A stretch of DNA of 64,000 nucleotides from CAZOHG01 sp964579725 (GTDB lineage: Bacteria; Zhuqueibacterota; JdFR-76; BMS3Abin05), in assembly GCA_964579725.1 (NCBI GenBank), contig CAZOHG010000009.1, positions 1 to 64,000 of the forward strand, written 5' to 3'. A program made the translations under genes and the position numbers. The notes beneath the pieces are model-generated. The model ran no database searches. It was not told the origin of the DNA and saw nothing but the letters and a program-made list of their open reading frames with translations. Shown here piece after piece: positions 9,601-18,720 of the stretch. Position 1 is the first letter of the stretch, and the number at the start of each line of letters is the position of its first letter.

Positions 9601-9839
9601 AAGCGGCCCAGATAGTAGCTGCCCAGGGCCAATCCCCCCATAAAAACAGCGAGAACCGTACTGACGGCGTAAACCGTGTTTCCGAAGACCAGCCCGAACA
9701 TTCGTGTCCAGACAACTTCGTAAATGAGGCCGGTGGCGCCGGAAAAAATAAAAAGGCAGAGAATAATGGAGGGAGTAAGCCGGTGACTCAAACGTTTGGT
9801 ATTTTTGCGAGAAAGGTCTTGCCGAGGTTTTGCCGACAT
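6645..9839 (-). CDS. fused MFS-like membrane / spermidine synthase-like / TPR protein
   Basis: About 1,064 residues from ATG 9837-9839 (an AGGAG site precedes it, and a consensus promoter lies at 9864-9892). Residues about 20-450 form two MFS-like halves, each with a repeated entry motif (GLIYEVVWTRMFG and ALAYEVLWNRLL). About 485-800 is a spermidine synthase-type Rossmann domain with GFGTGETG, DGIEIS, DGRNY and NDS motifs. About 820-1060 holds five or more TPR units (AEAHANLGLVFLY, TEAQYNLGFAYLG, TSAHFNLGLALW). The family is common in this kind of bacterium, but its reaction is not established. Aminopropyl transfer cannot be assumed because the catalytic-acid region reads NDSIHPN. The reading frame continues upstream to 10232, but that part is AT-rich and lies beyond the promoter. 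Confidence 0.85.
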   Translation of the reverse strand: MSAKPRQDLSRKNTKRLSHRLTPSIILCLFIFSGATGLIYEVVWTRMFGLVFGNTVYAVSTVLAVFMGGLALGSYYLGRLADRQKNLLQFYASLEAGVGLFAVLVPLLIHAANALYSQIYAFAPHNLFMFTVVRLLVATLILFGPTFLMGGTLPVLSQYFIRTDGQTGRSVGNLYAANTLGAVLGTFAAGFFLIEKLGVRETIYAAAGINFLIAFVIFWLQAAAHQESRSPAKQATKKTPLSARQKWVLWGMFFSGLAALAYEVLWNRLLVFLLTASTYAFSIMLLSFLIGIALGSYVMAKIVDRLAHPLFWFAALEFAIGLFGFFSIYLLSRSVQVFDWAVAAVRVLLWWRWNLVQLAVALVVMLIPTTLMGATFPLAVRLFVGNTDKIGEKVGRIYSLNTVGGVLGSLGAGFFLIPVFGTQNSLILVAALNFGVAFWFWFRTPETRFTGKWLAATAVTALYVAALFWIPKNLFLTVYNVSHRNSRIIYYDEGVTSTVTVHQYSGGNRSIYTNNVQVAGTDFDMRTTQELQGHIPLLLHSHPQRVMQVGFGTGETGHIVSLYPVQAIDGIEISPEVIRAGIYFQTLNHGIFNNPIFHKVLMDGRNYAMLTRKTYDIIMNDSIHPNVSNNASLYTVDYFRYCRSKLAPDGIMSSWFPLFGLPLRDFKIIIKSFQTVFPHCSVWIANNCVNRHALLVGWKKDAPLQIDFALLKQKVQNPVIHASLAQIHMDDVYSILDAFVLDEAAVRKFTQDVPVHSDDHPILEFDAPRVEGSDEAVLARNLESTLAYRVPVTPHLVHIEQSGENPDSVKATLGRFYRASTYVWQGLLHALREEHLQARLAYWHALQINPQDKDAPYLIRYDREQEKVLAEHLHLNPADWENQVRLGLSLLGEGKLAEAEKHFRRALALHPKSAEAHANLGLVFLYRKNWDAAIAELKKALRLDPTLTEAQYNLGFAYLGKNGSYPEAASAWEKAVRIDPLYTSAHFNLGLALWKLNRIPAAVAQFRIVISQNPSDAEAQKYLGKLLLLDGKPAEARSHLQKYLQMKPKARDRQSIEKLLGAIG

Positions 9840-9863
9840 CCAAAAGGCTCCTGAATTTTTATT

Positions 9864-9892
9864 AGTATACAATCTTGGCAGGCAAAAATCAA
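9864..9892 (-). promoter_or_regulatory. promoter of the MFS/spermidine synthase fusion gene
   Basis: Reading the minus strand, TTGATT (9892-9887), a 17-bp spacer and TATACT (9869-9864), close to the sigma70 consensus. The start would be about 9857, giving a leader of about 18 nt that contains AGGAG before the ATG at 9839. Confidence 0.7.
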
Positions 9893-10749
9893 GAAGAAAA
9901 TGCAAAACAGCCAAAACAAACCGGATGAGGCGAGAAGAAGAATAAATGATAATTTTTTTCGCTAAGATTGACTCGAGGTGTACGGCCAAACTGAACCAAC
10001 TTTTTCTAAGGAAAAAGAAGAACCTATGGACAGGGCCGAATTTGGCGCATACCGATCTGGTAGATAGCATTACGAAAAATGGAAAATTTTTTCGGCAAAA
10101 ATTAGTTTTGTAGCTACTAAAATATAGAATTGGAAATTGGGAAATTTGTGAACAAATTGCCAATCCACAGCCTGGTTGAGCGGGGTAAATTTGCAAAAAT
10201 GCGCCATAAAGGGAGACCATAAAGATTGCCAAAGAAGATTTATTCGATGGTACAAATTTTCTCGTGATGACGAATCAAAATTCAAGTTTATTACGTAGAT
10301 GGTCTATTGGCCCATAGTAACAGTCCTTTTGAATTTCTTCGATTGGCTCGGGGTAATTGTGCTACCGTTCTTTTTTATTCTATCGCTCCATTTTAATACT
10401 TACTTCGTTTATTGAATAGTGTTTTTCAAACCTTTGTTCGATGTGGAAGAATGGCTTTCGATTCTAATTGGTTTCCGCAATTTCAATTGTGTTTCAAAGA
10501 ATCATTGATTCGCAATTTGTTGCACATTCGCAACCAAGAGTAGCAAAAACGCTACATTTTCTTGGGAAGGAAAAGAACGATTATATATAACTTCCAAAAT
10601 AACAATATATTATATTGCTAATAATAATTGGCATATTATTTGTAATGCGAATGCAAAAAGGCTTCTTCGAAGAAATTTATTAGTAGATGGTTGTTGGTGC
10701 AGGCAATTTTTGGGCTTTTTTGACCAATTACAAAAAAGGGAGGGCCGTC
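9893..10749. other. AT-rich intergenic region upstream of the giant secreted protein gene
   Basis: About 850 bp without a credible gene. It is clearly richer in A+T than the coding DNA on either side. It holds the divergent promoters, a small inverted repeat GTAGC-N6-GCTAC at 10540-10555, a candidate plus-strand promoter (TTGGGA 10562-10567, N16, TATATA 10584-10589) and a 12-bp palindrome TTCTTCGAAGAA at 10663-10674. Frames that cross it translate to low-complexity sequence. Confidence 0.5.
10562..10589 (+). promoter_or_regulatory. candidate promoter of the giant malectin-repeat gene
   Basis: TTGGGA at 10562-10567 and TATATA at 10584-10589 with a 16-bp spacer, about 160 bp upstream of the start codon. 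The surrounding DNA is so AT-rich that alternative boxes exist, so this is only a candidate. Confidence 0.3.
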
Positions 10750-13700
10750 ATGAGCAAAGCGTATTTTAGGATATTGGTAATGATAGTGCTAACATTGGGA
10801 ATATGGCATCCCATTTATGCTCAAAATCCCAGAAGCGAAAAAGCACTTCAAAAATTAATCAAACAGGAGCAACAGTATCAAAAACGTTTCCACGAAGTGG
10901 AAGCGAATATGAAAAAAATCAAAAACGGAACCTTAACCAAGGAGGAACGCCAGGAATTATTAAATCATCATGAGGGGGAGTTTTTCGACTATGCGCCCTA
11001 TTTGCTGAAGAAACCCACAGTTGTCCGTCCCATGGCCAATGAAATGCCAACTACTCCCAATAATGTTTTCTGGCATATTGACACCTTGAATGTCTATGGA
11101 GGGGAGGGACATGCCTGGTGGTGCGGGCGTAACGCGGAAAGCGGTTTTGTAGGGTACTGGGATGAATGGATTCAATATCTCTGGCATGATTTCGATTTGA
11201 GTTCGGCATCCGGAACGGTCACGTTGGAATTTGAAAATTTTTATGATACGGAAAATAACTATGACGGCGGTTATGTGGAGGTTTCGACCGACGGCGGTAA
11301 TACCTACCAGCTTGTCGAGCCAGACAGCGGCTATCCGGGACAAATATGGAGAAATAAATGCACCCAGCAGTCTGTACCGGCATGGACCGGCGTAAGCGGC
11401 GGAGGTAACCACGGCGAAGGAGAGTGGGTTCCTGCAACATTCGACCTGAGTTCTTTTGCGGGACAGAATATCCGAATACGGTTTACATTCATATCCGATT
11501 ACTCTGTTCATTATTTGGGTTGGTTTATTGATAATGTACATATTTACGATGAGAGCGGGGATATTTTTACGGATGACGTTGAATCGGGTGCCGGAGATTG
11601 GCAGGCCGATTACCCGTTCGGCGCTGTTTCCGGAGTAGTTTATGATGAGGACGGCGTGACCCCACTCTCCAACGCAGAGATATATATTTATAATTCAGAC
11701 AATGGCAATTGGATAGCCGTTGCGTGGTCGGATAATGAAGGGAATTTTCTTTTGGAAGGTCTCTGTCCCGGAAATTATAAATTTAGGGCACGGGCTGCGA
11801 ACCATGTGACCGAGTACTATGACAATGTAACCAACTGGGATGATGCCACAGTTGTTGCCGTTTCTTATCATGATACCACCGGGGGCATTGATTTTCAGCT
11901 TGACAAGGCCGGAACAATCGCCGGCACGGTGACGGATAAAGAAGGAAATCCACTGCAGGACGCTTGGATGTATGCCTGGAACGCCACAGGCAATGGTAAT
12001 GGAGGTGGCGTTACCGACGAAAACGGACACTATGCCCTGTCCGGCGATTGGACTGGATTTGACACGGGCAAATACATTATTTCCGCCGATAAAGATGGTT
12101 TTGCCCGGGTCTTTTATAACGGCGTTTATTCCTGGTCGCAGGCGGATTCGGTCGCCGTAACCGCCGGAGATACCACAAAAAACATCGACTTTCAACTTCC
12201 GAAAGCCGGATGGGTGACCGGGTTTGTTCGGGATATGGACGGGAATGTCTTGCCAAATACCGATGTCAGCGCCTTTGATGTTAATACCGGGAATTATATT
12301 TATGGAGCAAATTCATGGGACAACGGCTATTATTCCGTAAAATTGCCACCGGACCTTCAATTCAAGATCCGCACCTATAAATGCTGCGATTTTGCGCATA
12401 TGTATTACAACAACAGCTACCTTTGGGAAATGGCCGATACGGTGTTCGTTACCGCTGAGGACAGCACCACAGGGATTGACTTCAATTTACCGGTTGTGGA
12501 GGATATGACCATTGCTCAGGCCAAAAGCGATGCGGACCATGATTTTGTGCCCGATAACGCGGGCAAAGTGATTCGCGTGGAAGGCACGGTAACCTCTCCC
12601 AATTTTGCCGCCAGCGATTCGGCCAACAGCTATTTTATTCAAAATGAAAATATGGGGATTGAAATCTTTAGCTATCGGGATTTTAATCTGGGTTTGAACA
12701 AAGGCAGACATGTGCGTGTGCGCGGGCAATTGTTAGAAGAGAATGGTAAAGAACGGATCTATTTCAATGGCTGGGATGACCTGAATACGTACGGTACAGA
12801 CCCTCTGCCCGATCCGGTGGTTCTTTCGCCGGACAGCCTGGGTCAGGGCGTAGGCGAACAATATCAGGCTCGTCTGGCCAAAATGGATTCCGTAACCGTT
12901 GTGGCAGGCAGCTTTCCACCGGCCGGACAGGATGGGGTTGTGGACATTCAGGATGATGCCGGAAATCAGGCTCACCTCTGGATAGATAAAGATTCCCAGC
13001 TCGACGGACGACCGACTCCTACGGCCAAATTCAGCGTAATAGGGATTGTGGACCAGGAATACGGTGCCTGGCCGACTGCCTTTGACGGTAACTATGTATT
13101 AAAACCGCGGTATGTCACGGATATTCGTGAGGCCGGAGCGGACTCCCTGCTGATTACCAGCAGCCATTTATATGATTGGATCGGCAACCACGATCACCAG
13201 GCCAATCCGGGTGAGTTTTTTAATGGACATTTTTATGCCACCAATCTGGGTGATTCCGCTTTTTTTGTGAAATACGCTCACTTGGATAGTAGCTATGACC
13301 CCTATGTTTCACCTAATTCCGTTTATTATTTTGCACAAGACCTCTACGCAAATTCAACCGTTTCGCCAGGGGATTCTCTTTATTTTGGATGGTTCGAGTT
13401 TTACGCCGCCCCGAATACGCCGGATGGGCATGTGTTAACCATTCCGGTTACCTTTTACGGTGAAAATGATCAGGAGTTGGGGAAAGATACCCTCCGTTTC
13501 GTTTGCTCAGGCACCGGCGATCAAGTACCTCCTTACGTAGATTGGACATGGATTAATCAAAGATACGTACCCGTAGGAGGTACACAGCATATTGAAACCT
13601 TTGTTCGCGAAGCCGGAAATGTAGCGGAGGTTTCCCTTATTCTGAAAAAAGAGGACGGCACGCCCGTTGCCACCTTAACCATGCATGACGACGGCCAAAA

Positions 13701-16700
13701 TGGGGATTGCTGTGCGAATGATCGATATTTTACGGTGGAGTATTCGCCCACTTTTGAGGCCAATTTTATCGGGGATATTTATACGCGGGACGAATTCGGG
13801 AATGATTCCACGTATTCCAATGTTATGCAGCCCTTTACTTCGGTTCCCCCGCCAACCGCCTCCAAAAATATCCTCCTTGTTGATGATGACCGATCGGAAT
13901 ATCGTTGGCGAATCTCCGTAGAAGATTATTATAAAGTTTCCCTTGACCATCTTGGTAAGGCCTACGATGTGTGGAATACTTACTATTATGGGATCCCCGA
14001 TTCGTCCTTTCTGGCGAATTACAGCGATGGATTGGTTATCTGGGAAACGGGCACAGCGGGTTACACATTTCGGTGGGACCAAACTCAAAATGCTTTGCGG
14101 GCCTATCTGAATGCAGGCGGGAATTTGTTTGTAACGGGAAAACGGATTGCAGATGTATTAAATTACGACGAGCCAGATTTTCTACATACGTATTTTCATG
14201 CAAATTTTGCGGGATGGCCCAATTTATATTATTTAAGCGGTCAAACGGGAGATCCGATTTCAGACGGCATCAATGTGGATATTCATTACAGAAGTAATGG
14301 GGACGCAGCCAACGACCAATGCTGTCCGGAGGAAATTGACCCACTGGATTCAGCCGTCCCCGTGTTTATCTATTCGGAAAATGCACCATCAGCAGCCCCG
14401 CTGCAAAATAAAATGAGTACCCGATTGGCTCAACTGGAAAATGCCATTCGCTCCATGAAACAGAATCCCCACGCAAATAAGGACGAACTCAATGCCTTGA
14501 AGCGCGAAGTTCAGGTGCTCAAGCAAACCCAGGGACGCCATCCCGAGGGGATTATTTCCTCCGGTACGGGAGGCTTACGCTACGAGGGTAATTACAAGCT
14601 GGTTTTCTTTTCCTTTGGGTTTGAAGGGATCAATGGTCAGTCCACGCGCGATTTGCTGATGCAGCGCATTGTGAACTGGCTGTATCCGACTTCTACGCCG
14701 ATAACTTATCATCAATATGTCAACGCCGGTGGCAATACCTATACGGATTCCCATGCGCACACCTGGGCTGCGGATCAAGCCTATGCACCCGGCGCTTGGG
14801 GTTACGTAGGTGGAACAGCCTATTCCAAACCCGACAGCATTGCCGGAACCGTAGATGACACGTTGTACCAGACCGAACGATATGGGATGACAGGTTACAA
14901 ATTCGATGTTCCAAACGGTCAATACCAAGTCACGCTGCATTTTGCCGAACTGTTTTTCAATGCCCCTCACAAGCGCGTATTCGATGTCAGTTTGGAAGGG
15001 CAAAAGGTTCTGGAAAATTACGACATCTTTGCCGATGTAGGCAAATTTACAGCTACTTCCAAAACCTTTTTGGTCAATGTCACCGATGGGCAACTGAATA
15101 TTGATTTTGGAGCAAAAATCAATTATCCGAAGGTTTCTGCCATTGAAGTTTGCAGTCACACGGCACTGGTTAACCACCCGCCGCAAATCACATCGGCTCC
15201 TGTAGAAAATGCAACGGTGAGCATGACTTATCGCTATCAGGTGGAAGCCACCGACAGTGACGGCGATTCCCTTCGTTTTCATTTGCCAACGGCACCAACC
15301 GGCATGACAATTGACTCAACGGGATTGATTACCTGGACACCTGCCGCTACCGATACGGGCACAAAAACCATTGTTGTGAAAGTCAGCGATTCCCACGGTG
15401 GCTACGATACCCAGAGTTTTAATCTTCACGTGACAATGGCACCCGCATTCGCTATTCGCATAAATCCGGGCGGGGGCCAATATACAGACAAAAATGGAAA
15501 TGTGTGGCTGGCCGATCAAGCCTATGAAGAAGGTGGTTTTGGGTATCTGGGTGGAACGGCCTGGTCTACCACCGCTCCAATTGCCGGAACCTCGGACGAC
15601 ACACTTTACCAGCAAGAGCGGTACTCTATGACGGATTACAAATTTACGCTTCCGGACGGACAGTATCGAATTAATCTACTTTTTGCAGAAAATTATTTCA
15701 ATGCTCCAGGGAAACGCGTTTTCGATGTTTATTTGAATGGGATTCCCAAATTGACGAATTTCGATATTTTTGCCGAGGCCGGCAAAAATCATGCATTAAC
15801 TAAGAGTTTTCTCTTATATGTTCAGCATAACGCTACCGCAAAGGTGGCGCCAAAAGGATTTGACCTACTGGTTACAAATGGAGTACTGGACATTCATTTT
15901 GTACAAAAGATTGAAAATCCGAAGATTAATGGCATTGAAATTATTGAAAATCAATACCCCACCAATCAACCACCGGTGATTACGTCAACGCCTGTTACAC
16001 AGGCGACCGTCGGGGTTTCATATACGTATGACGTTCAAGCAAGCGATGCAGACGGCGATACGTTAAGCTATAGCCTGCTTACCCATCCGGTGGCTATGTC
16101 TATCAATGGTTCTACCGGACTTATTAGCTGGATTCCGGATACAACGGATGCCGGCGATCACAATGTAGAGGTAAAAGTAACGGACAACCATGGTGGCGAG
16201 GATACCCAGAGTTTTGTTATTCATTGTATTCTGGCCAATACTTTTGCAATCCGCGTAAATTCCGGCGGAGCTGCCTTTACAGATGCGGCTGGCCATCTGT
16301 TTGAAGCTGACCAGCCATTTACAGCCGGCAGTTGGGGTTATATTGGTGGTCATGCCTGGTCAACTTCCCACGCCATTTCGGGAACGGTCGATGATACGCT
16401 TTACCAATTTGAGCGATACGGAATGACCGCATATAAATTCACCGTTCCAAATGGAGATTATCACGTGATCTTCCATTTTGCCGAAAACTATTGGAAATCT
16501 TCTGGAAAACGATTATTTTCGGTCGCCCTGGAAGGGACGCCTGTCTTGTCAAATTTGGATCTTTATTCCGAAGCAGGTGGCGCTTTTCGAGCCTACGACC
16601 GTGATTTTGTTACCAATGTTACAGACAGCGTGTTGGATGTGGTGTTTCAAGCATCGGTGAACAGCCCAAAAATAAACGCCATAGAAGTATTGAGCATACA

Positions 16701-18534
16701 GCCTGGCGCAAATCATAATCCTAAATTTACAACCACGCCTCCAACCAATGCCGTTATCGGCCAAACATATACTTATCTGGCTAAGGCGACGGATGCGGAT
16801 GGTGATACGCTTACTTACAGCTTGGGAACTCATCCCGCGGGGATGACAATCGCGGATTCCACGGGTGCCATCGCTTGGATACCGGATAGTGTTCAAGTTG
16901 GAGACCAAAATGTCACAGTAAATGTCTCCGATGGAAAAGGCGGCATGGATTCACAGAGTTTTGTAATCCATGTACAAAGTGAATCGCTTTTTCATCTATT
17001 TGTCAATGCGGGTGGGTCGAATTACACCGATAAAGCTGGCAATTTGTGGGTAGCGGATCAGCCGTATTCCGACTCCCTCGGCTTTGGTTATGTGGGTGGA
17101 ACCGCTTATGTAAAGAGTCATCCTATTGGAAATACGGAAGACGATCCACTTTATCAGACGGAACGCTACGGAATGACGGAATACAAATTCAATGTTCCAA
17201 ACGGACATTATGAAATCACCCTCCTTTTCGCTGAACTTTACTGGAATGCGCCTGGAAAACGCGTCTTTTCCGTTTCCATTGAAGGGGTAACGCGATTGGC
17301 TAATTTCGATATTTTTGGAGCTGTCGGAAAATGGAATGCAATTTCAAAAACCTATTTGGCAACGGTGACCGATGGTCAATTAAATCTTGCTTTCTCTGCT
17401 GCTGTCGATCATCCGAAAGTGGCCGCCATTGAGGTAAGTGGTACAAATATTAATACGAATCAACCGCCTGTTATTACGTCTACGCCTCAAACAATCGCGA
17501 TTCAAGGCGTACAGTATAAATATGATGTGGAAGCCACTGATCCTGAAGGTGATCCGATTACCTATAGTCTGAAGGAATCTCCCAACGGTATGACCATTAA
17601 TTCCAATACAGGGCTTATTCAATGGGTACCAACTGAAAATGATTCGGGAGATATTCAGGTGAAGGTTCAGGCCAGCGATGGCAATGGTGGTACTGATGTG
17701 CAGGAATATTTTGTGCATGTGAGTTCCCCCACGGCCTTTCAATTGCGATTGAATGCGGGTGGCAATGCCTATACCGATGGCAATGGAAATATCTGGAATG
17801 CCGATCAAGCCTACATGCCGGGAAGCTGGGGATACGTCAATATTGACACTAGCAAAACCTGGGCGACAACGGCAGATATTGCGAACACGGATGATGACCC
17901 GCTTTATCAAACCGAACGATGGGGCAATTTTAGTTACCAGTTCGACTTACCGAACGGAAATTATACTGTTGCTCTGAAATTTGCCGAGCTCTATTGGCAT
18001 GCCCCCGGAAAACGGATTTTTGACGTCCGGATTGAAGGAACTACAGTAATTGATGATTGGGATATGTATGCGGATATCGGATATCGCACGGCGGCGTCCA
18101 AAATATTCGCTGTCAATGTGTCTGATAATCAGCTCAATATTGATTTTCAGGCCTCCGTCGACAGCGCCAAGGTGTCGGCTATTGAAATTACCGGTGTCTG
18201 TGGAGCAATGGCCAAGCGGTTAGCTCAGAATGGAGGAGTGATGTCGGCGATTCCGGATAAATATGGTTTAAGTGCCAACTATCCGAATCCGTTTAATCCC
18301 TCAACGACAATTGATTACCAGCTTCCGGAAACAGCTAATGTCAAAATGGTCATTTACGATCTCTTGGGTCGACAAATCAGAATATTAATTGATAAAGATC
18401 AAGAAGCTGGTTATCATTCAGCTAAATGGGATGGGTGTAATGACAGTGGCATGCCTGTTTCCGCCGGAATTTATATTCTGAAATTCAAAGCCAATGCGTA
18501 TACGGCAATTCGGAAGATGATTTTTATGAAGTGA
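10750..18534 (+). CDS. giant secreted multidomain protein with five malectin-like domains and a type IX-like C-terminal domain
   Basis: 2,594 residues from ATG 10750 (GGGAGGG precedes it). Order: signal peptide 1-24 (cut after PIYA); MAM/immune-inhibitor-A-like jelly roll about 100-280; three carboxypeptidase-regulatory-like domains about 290-583; OB-like DUF5689-type region about 586-793; two beta domains to about 1033; a flavodoxin/GATase-like domain from ILLVDDD (about 1037) to 1310, broken by a Lys/Glu/Gln-rich helical segment at about 1218-1266; five malectin-like domains (about 1317, 1567, 1831, 2078 and 2329) alternating with four Ig/cadherin-like domains (PPxITSxP...EATDxDGD); and a FlgD-Ig-like sorting domain 2504-2594 (NYPNPFNPSTTIDYQLPE). 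No catalytic site is visible. It is probably a cell-surface or released carbohydrate-binding or adhesion protein; the ligand is unknown. Confidence 0.9.
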   Translation: MSKAYFRILVMIVLTLGIWHPIYAQNPRSEKALQKLIKQEQQYQKRFHEVEANMKKIKNGTLTKEERQELLNHHEGEFFDYAPYLLKKPTVVRPMANEMPTTPNNVFWHIDTLNVYGGEGHAWWCGRNAESGFVGYWDEWIQYLWHDFDLSSASGTVTLEFENFYDTENNYDGGYVEVSTDGGNTYQLVEPDSGYPGQIWRNKCTQQSVPAWTGVSGGGNHGEGEWVPATFDLSSFAGQNIRIRFTFISDYSVHYLGWFIDNVHIYDESGDIFTDDVESGAGDWQADYPFGAVSGVVYDEDGVTPLSNAEIYIYNSDNGNWIAVAWSDNEGNFLLEGLCPGNYKFRARAANHVTEYYDNVTNWDDATVVAVSYHDTTGGIDFQLDKAGTIAGTVTDKEGNPLQDAWMYAWNATGNGNGGGVTDENGHYALSGDWTGFDTGKYIISADKDGFARVFYNGVYSWSQADSVAVTAGDTTKNIDFQLPKAGWVTGFVRDMDGNVLPNTDVSAFDVNTGNYIYGANSWDNGYYSVKLPPDLQFKIRTYKCCDFAHMYYNNSYLWEMADTVFVTAEDSTTGIDFNLPVVEDMTIAQAKSDADHDFVPDNAGKVIRVEGTVTSPNFAASDSANSYFIQNENMGIEIFSYRDFNLGLNKGRHVRVRGQLLEENGKERIYFNGWDDLNTYGTDPLPDPVVLSPDSLGQGVGEQYQARLAKMDSVTVVAGSFPPAGQDGVVDIQDDAGNQAHLWIDKDSQLDGRPTPTAKFSVIGIVDQEYGAWPTAFDGNYVLKPRYVTDIREAGADSLLITSSHLYDWIGNHDHQANPGEFFNGHFYATNLGDSAFFVKYAHLDSSYDPYVSPNSVYYFAQDLYANSTVSPGDSLYFGWFEFYAAPNTPDGHVLTIPVTFYGENDQELGKDTLRFVCSGTGDQVPPYVDWTWINQRYVPVGGTQHIETFVREAGNVAEVSLILKKEDGTPVATLTMHDDGQNGDCCANDRYFTVEYSPTFEANFIGDIYTRDEFGNDSTYSNVMQPFTSVPPPTASKNILLVDDDRSEYRWRISVEDYYKVSLDHLGKAYDVWNTYYYGIPDSSFLANYSDGLVIWETGTAGYTFRWDQTQNALRAYLNAGGNLFVTGKRIADVLNYDEPDFLHTYFHANFAGWPNLYYLSGQTGDPISDGINVDIHYRSNGDAANDQCCPEEIDPLDSAVPVFIYSENAPSAAPLQNKMSTRLAQLENAIRSMKQNPHANKDELNALKREVQVLKQTQGRHPEGIISSGTGGLRYEGNYKLVFFSFGFEGINGQSTRDLLMQRIVNWLYPTSTPITYHQYVNAGGNTYTDSHAHTWAADQAYAPGAWGYVGGTAYSKPDSIAGTVDDTLYQTERYGMTGYKFDVPNGQYQVTLHFAELFFNAPHKRVFDVSLEGQKVLENYDIFADVGKFTATSKTFLVNVTDGQLNIDFGAKINYPKVSAIEVCSHTALVNHPPQITSAPVENATVSMTYRYQVEATDSDGDSLRFHLPTAPTGMTIDSTGLITWTPAATDTGTKTIVVKVSDSHGGYDTQSFNLHVTMAPAFAIRINPGGGQYTDKNGNVWLADQAYEEGGFGYLGGTAWSTTAPIAGTSDDTLYQQERYSMTDYKFTLPDGQYRINLLFAENYFNAPGKRVFDVYLNGIPKLTNFDIFAEAGKNHALTKSFLLYVQHNATAKVAPKGFDLLVTNGVLDIHFVQKIENPKINGIEIIENQYPTNQPPVITSTPVTQATVGVSYTYDVQASDADGDTLSYSLLTHPVAMSINGSTGLISWIPDTTDAGDHNVEVKVTDNHGGEDTQSFVIHCILANTFAIRVNSGGAAFTDAAGHLFEADQPFTAGSWGYIGGHAWSTSHAISGTVDDTLYQFERYGMTAYKFTVPNGDYHVIFHFAENYWKSSGKRLFSVALEGTPVLSNLDLYSEAGGAFRAYDRDFVTNVTDSVLDVVFQASVNSPKINAIEVLSIQPGANHNPKFTTTPPTNAVIGQTYTYLAKATDADGDTLTYSLGTHPAGMTIADSTGAIAWIPDSVQVGDQNVTVNVSDGKGGMDSQSFVIHVQSESLFHLFVNAGGSNYTDKAGNLWVADQPYSDSLGFGYVGGTAYVKSHPIGNTEDDPLYQTERYGMTEYKFNVPNGHYEITLLFAELYWNAPGKRVFSVSIEGVTRLANFDIFGAVGKWNAISKTYLATVTDGQLNLAFSAAVDHPKVAAIEVSGTNINTNQPPVITSTPQTIAIQGVQYKYDVEATDPEGDPITYSLKESPNGMTINSNTGLIQWVPTENDSGDIQVKVQASDGNGGTDVQEYFVHVSSPTAFQLRLNAGGNAYTDGNGNIWNADQAYMPGSWGYVNIDTSKTWATTADIANTDDDPLYQTERWGNFSYQFDLPNGNYTVALKFAELYWHAPGKRIFDVRIEGTTVIDDWDMYADIGYRTAASKIFAVNVSDNQLNIDFQASVDSAKVSAIEITGVCGAMAKRLAQNGGVMSAIPDKYGLSANYPNPFNPSTTIDYQLPETANVKMVIYDLLGRQIRILIDKDQEAGYHSAKWDGCNDSGMPVSAGIYILKFKANAYTAIRKMIFMK
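14704..18190 (+). repeat. tandem coding repeat: malectin-like + Ig-like units
   Basis: The N-A/P/S-GG anchor of each malectin-like domain recurs at about 14725, 15464, 16258, 17003 and 17750, a period of 739-794 bp. Each unit contains a TD..G..W/FxADQ motif, LYQxERYGM or a variant, FAExYxxAPGKRxFxV and a closing PKVxAIEV strand, followed (except in the last) by an Ig-like domain with DGD and GLIxWxP. The units are diverged in sequence, so the duplication is old. The second unit carries an extra stretch of about 17 residues around 15825-15875. Confidence 0.85.
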
Positions 18535-18570
18535 ACAGTCGATTCATTTAGCGCAAATTTTGGCAACATA

Positions 18571-18616
18571 AAAGAGCGGCGGATAGAGGCCAGCTAATGG
18601 CTATCCGCCGCTTTTA
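18571..18616 (+). terminator. intrinsic terminator of the giant gene
   Basis: Twelve-base-pair perfect stem AGCGGCGGATAG (18575-18586) / CTATCCGCCGCT (18601-18612), flanked by AAA on the left and TTT on the right. It lies 40 bp after the stop and could also serve the convergent gene at 18721. Confidence 0.85.
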
Positions 18617-18720
18617 ATGCATAAAAATACAAAGCAAGATCAAACAACTATTTGTTTCCGAATTGTCCGGCAATTTCCATTGGAAGACGCAAGTTGTTTG
18701 TTGGATAAAAAAGATTTCTC

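Noticed and set aside
9840..10232. Upstream extension of the MFS/spermidine synthase frame
   Set aside because: Consensus promoter at 9864-9892 and AGGAG before ATG 9839 place the start downstream; the extension is AT-rich and Phe/Ser-rich.
10629..10644. TTGGCATATTATTTGTA as a sigma54 site
   Set aside because: The -24 GG is present but the -12 position reads GT rather than GC, and no enhancer-binding regulator is nearby.
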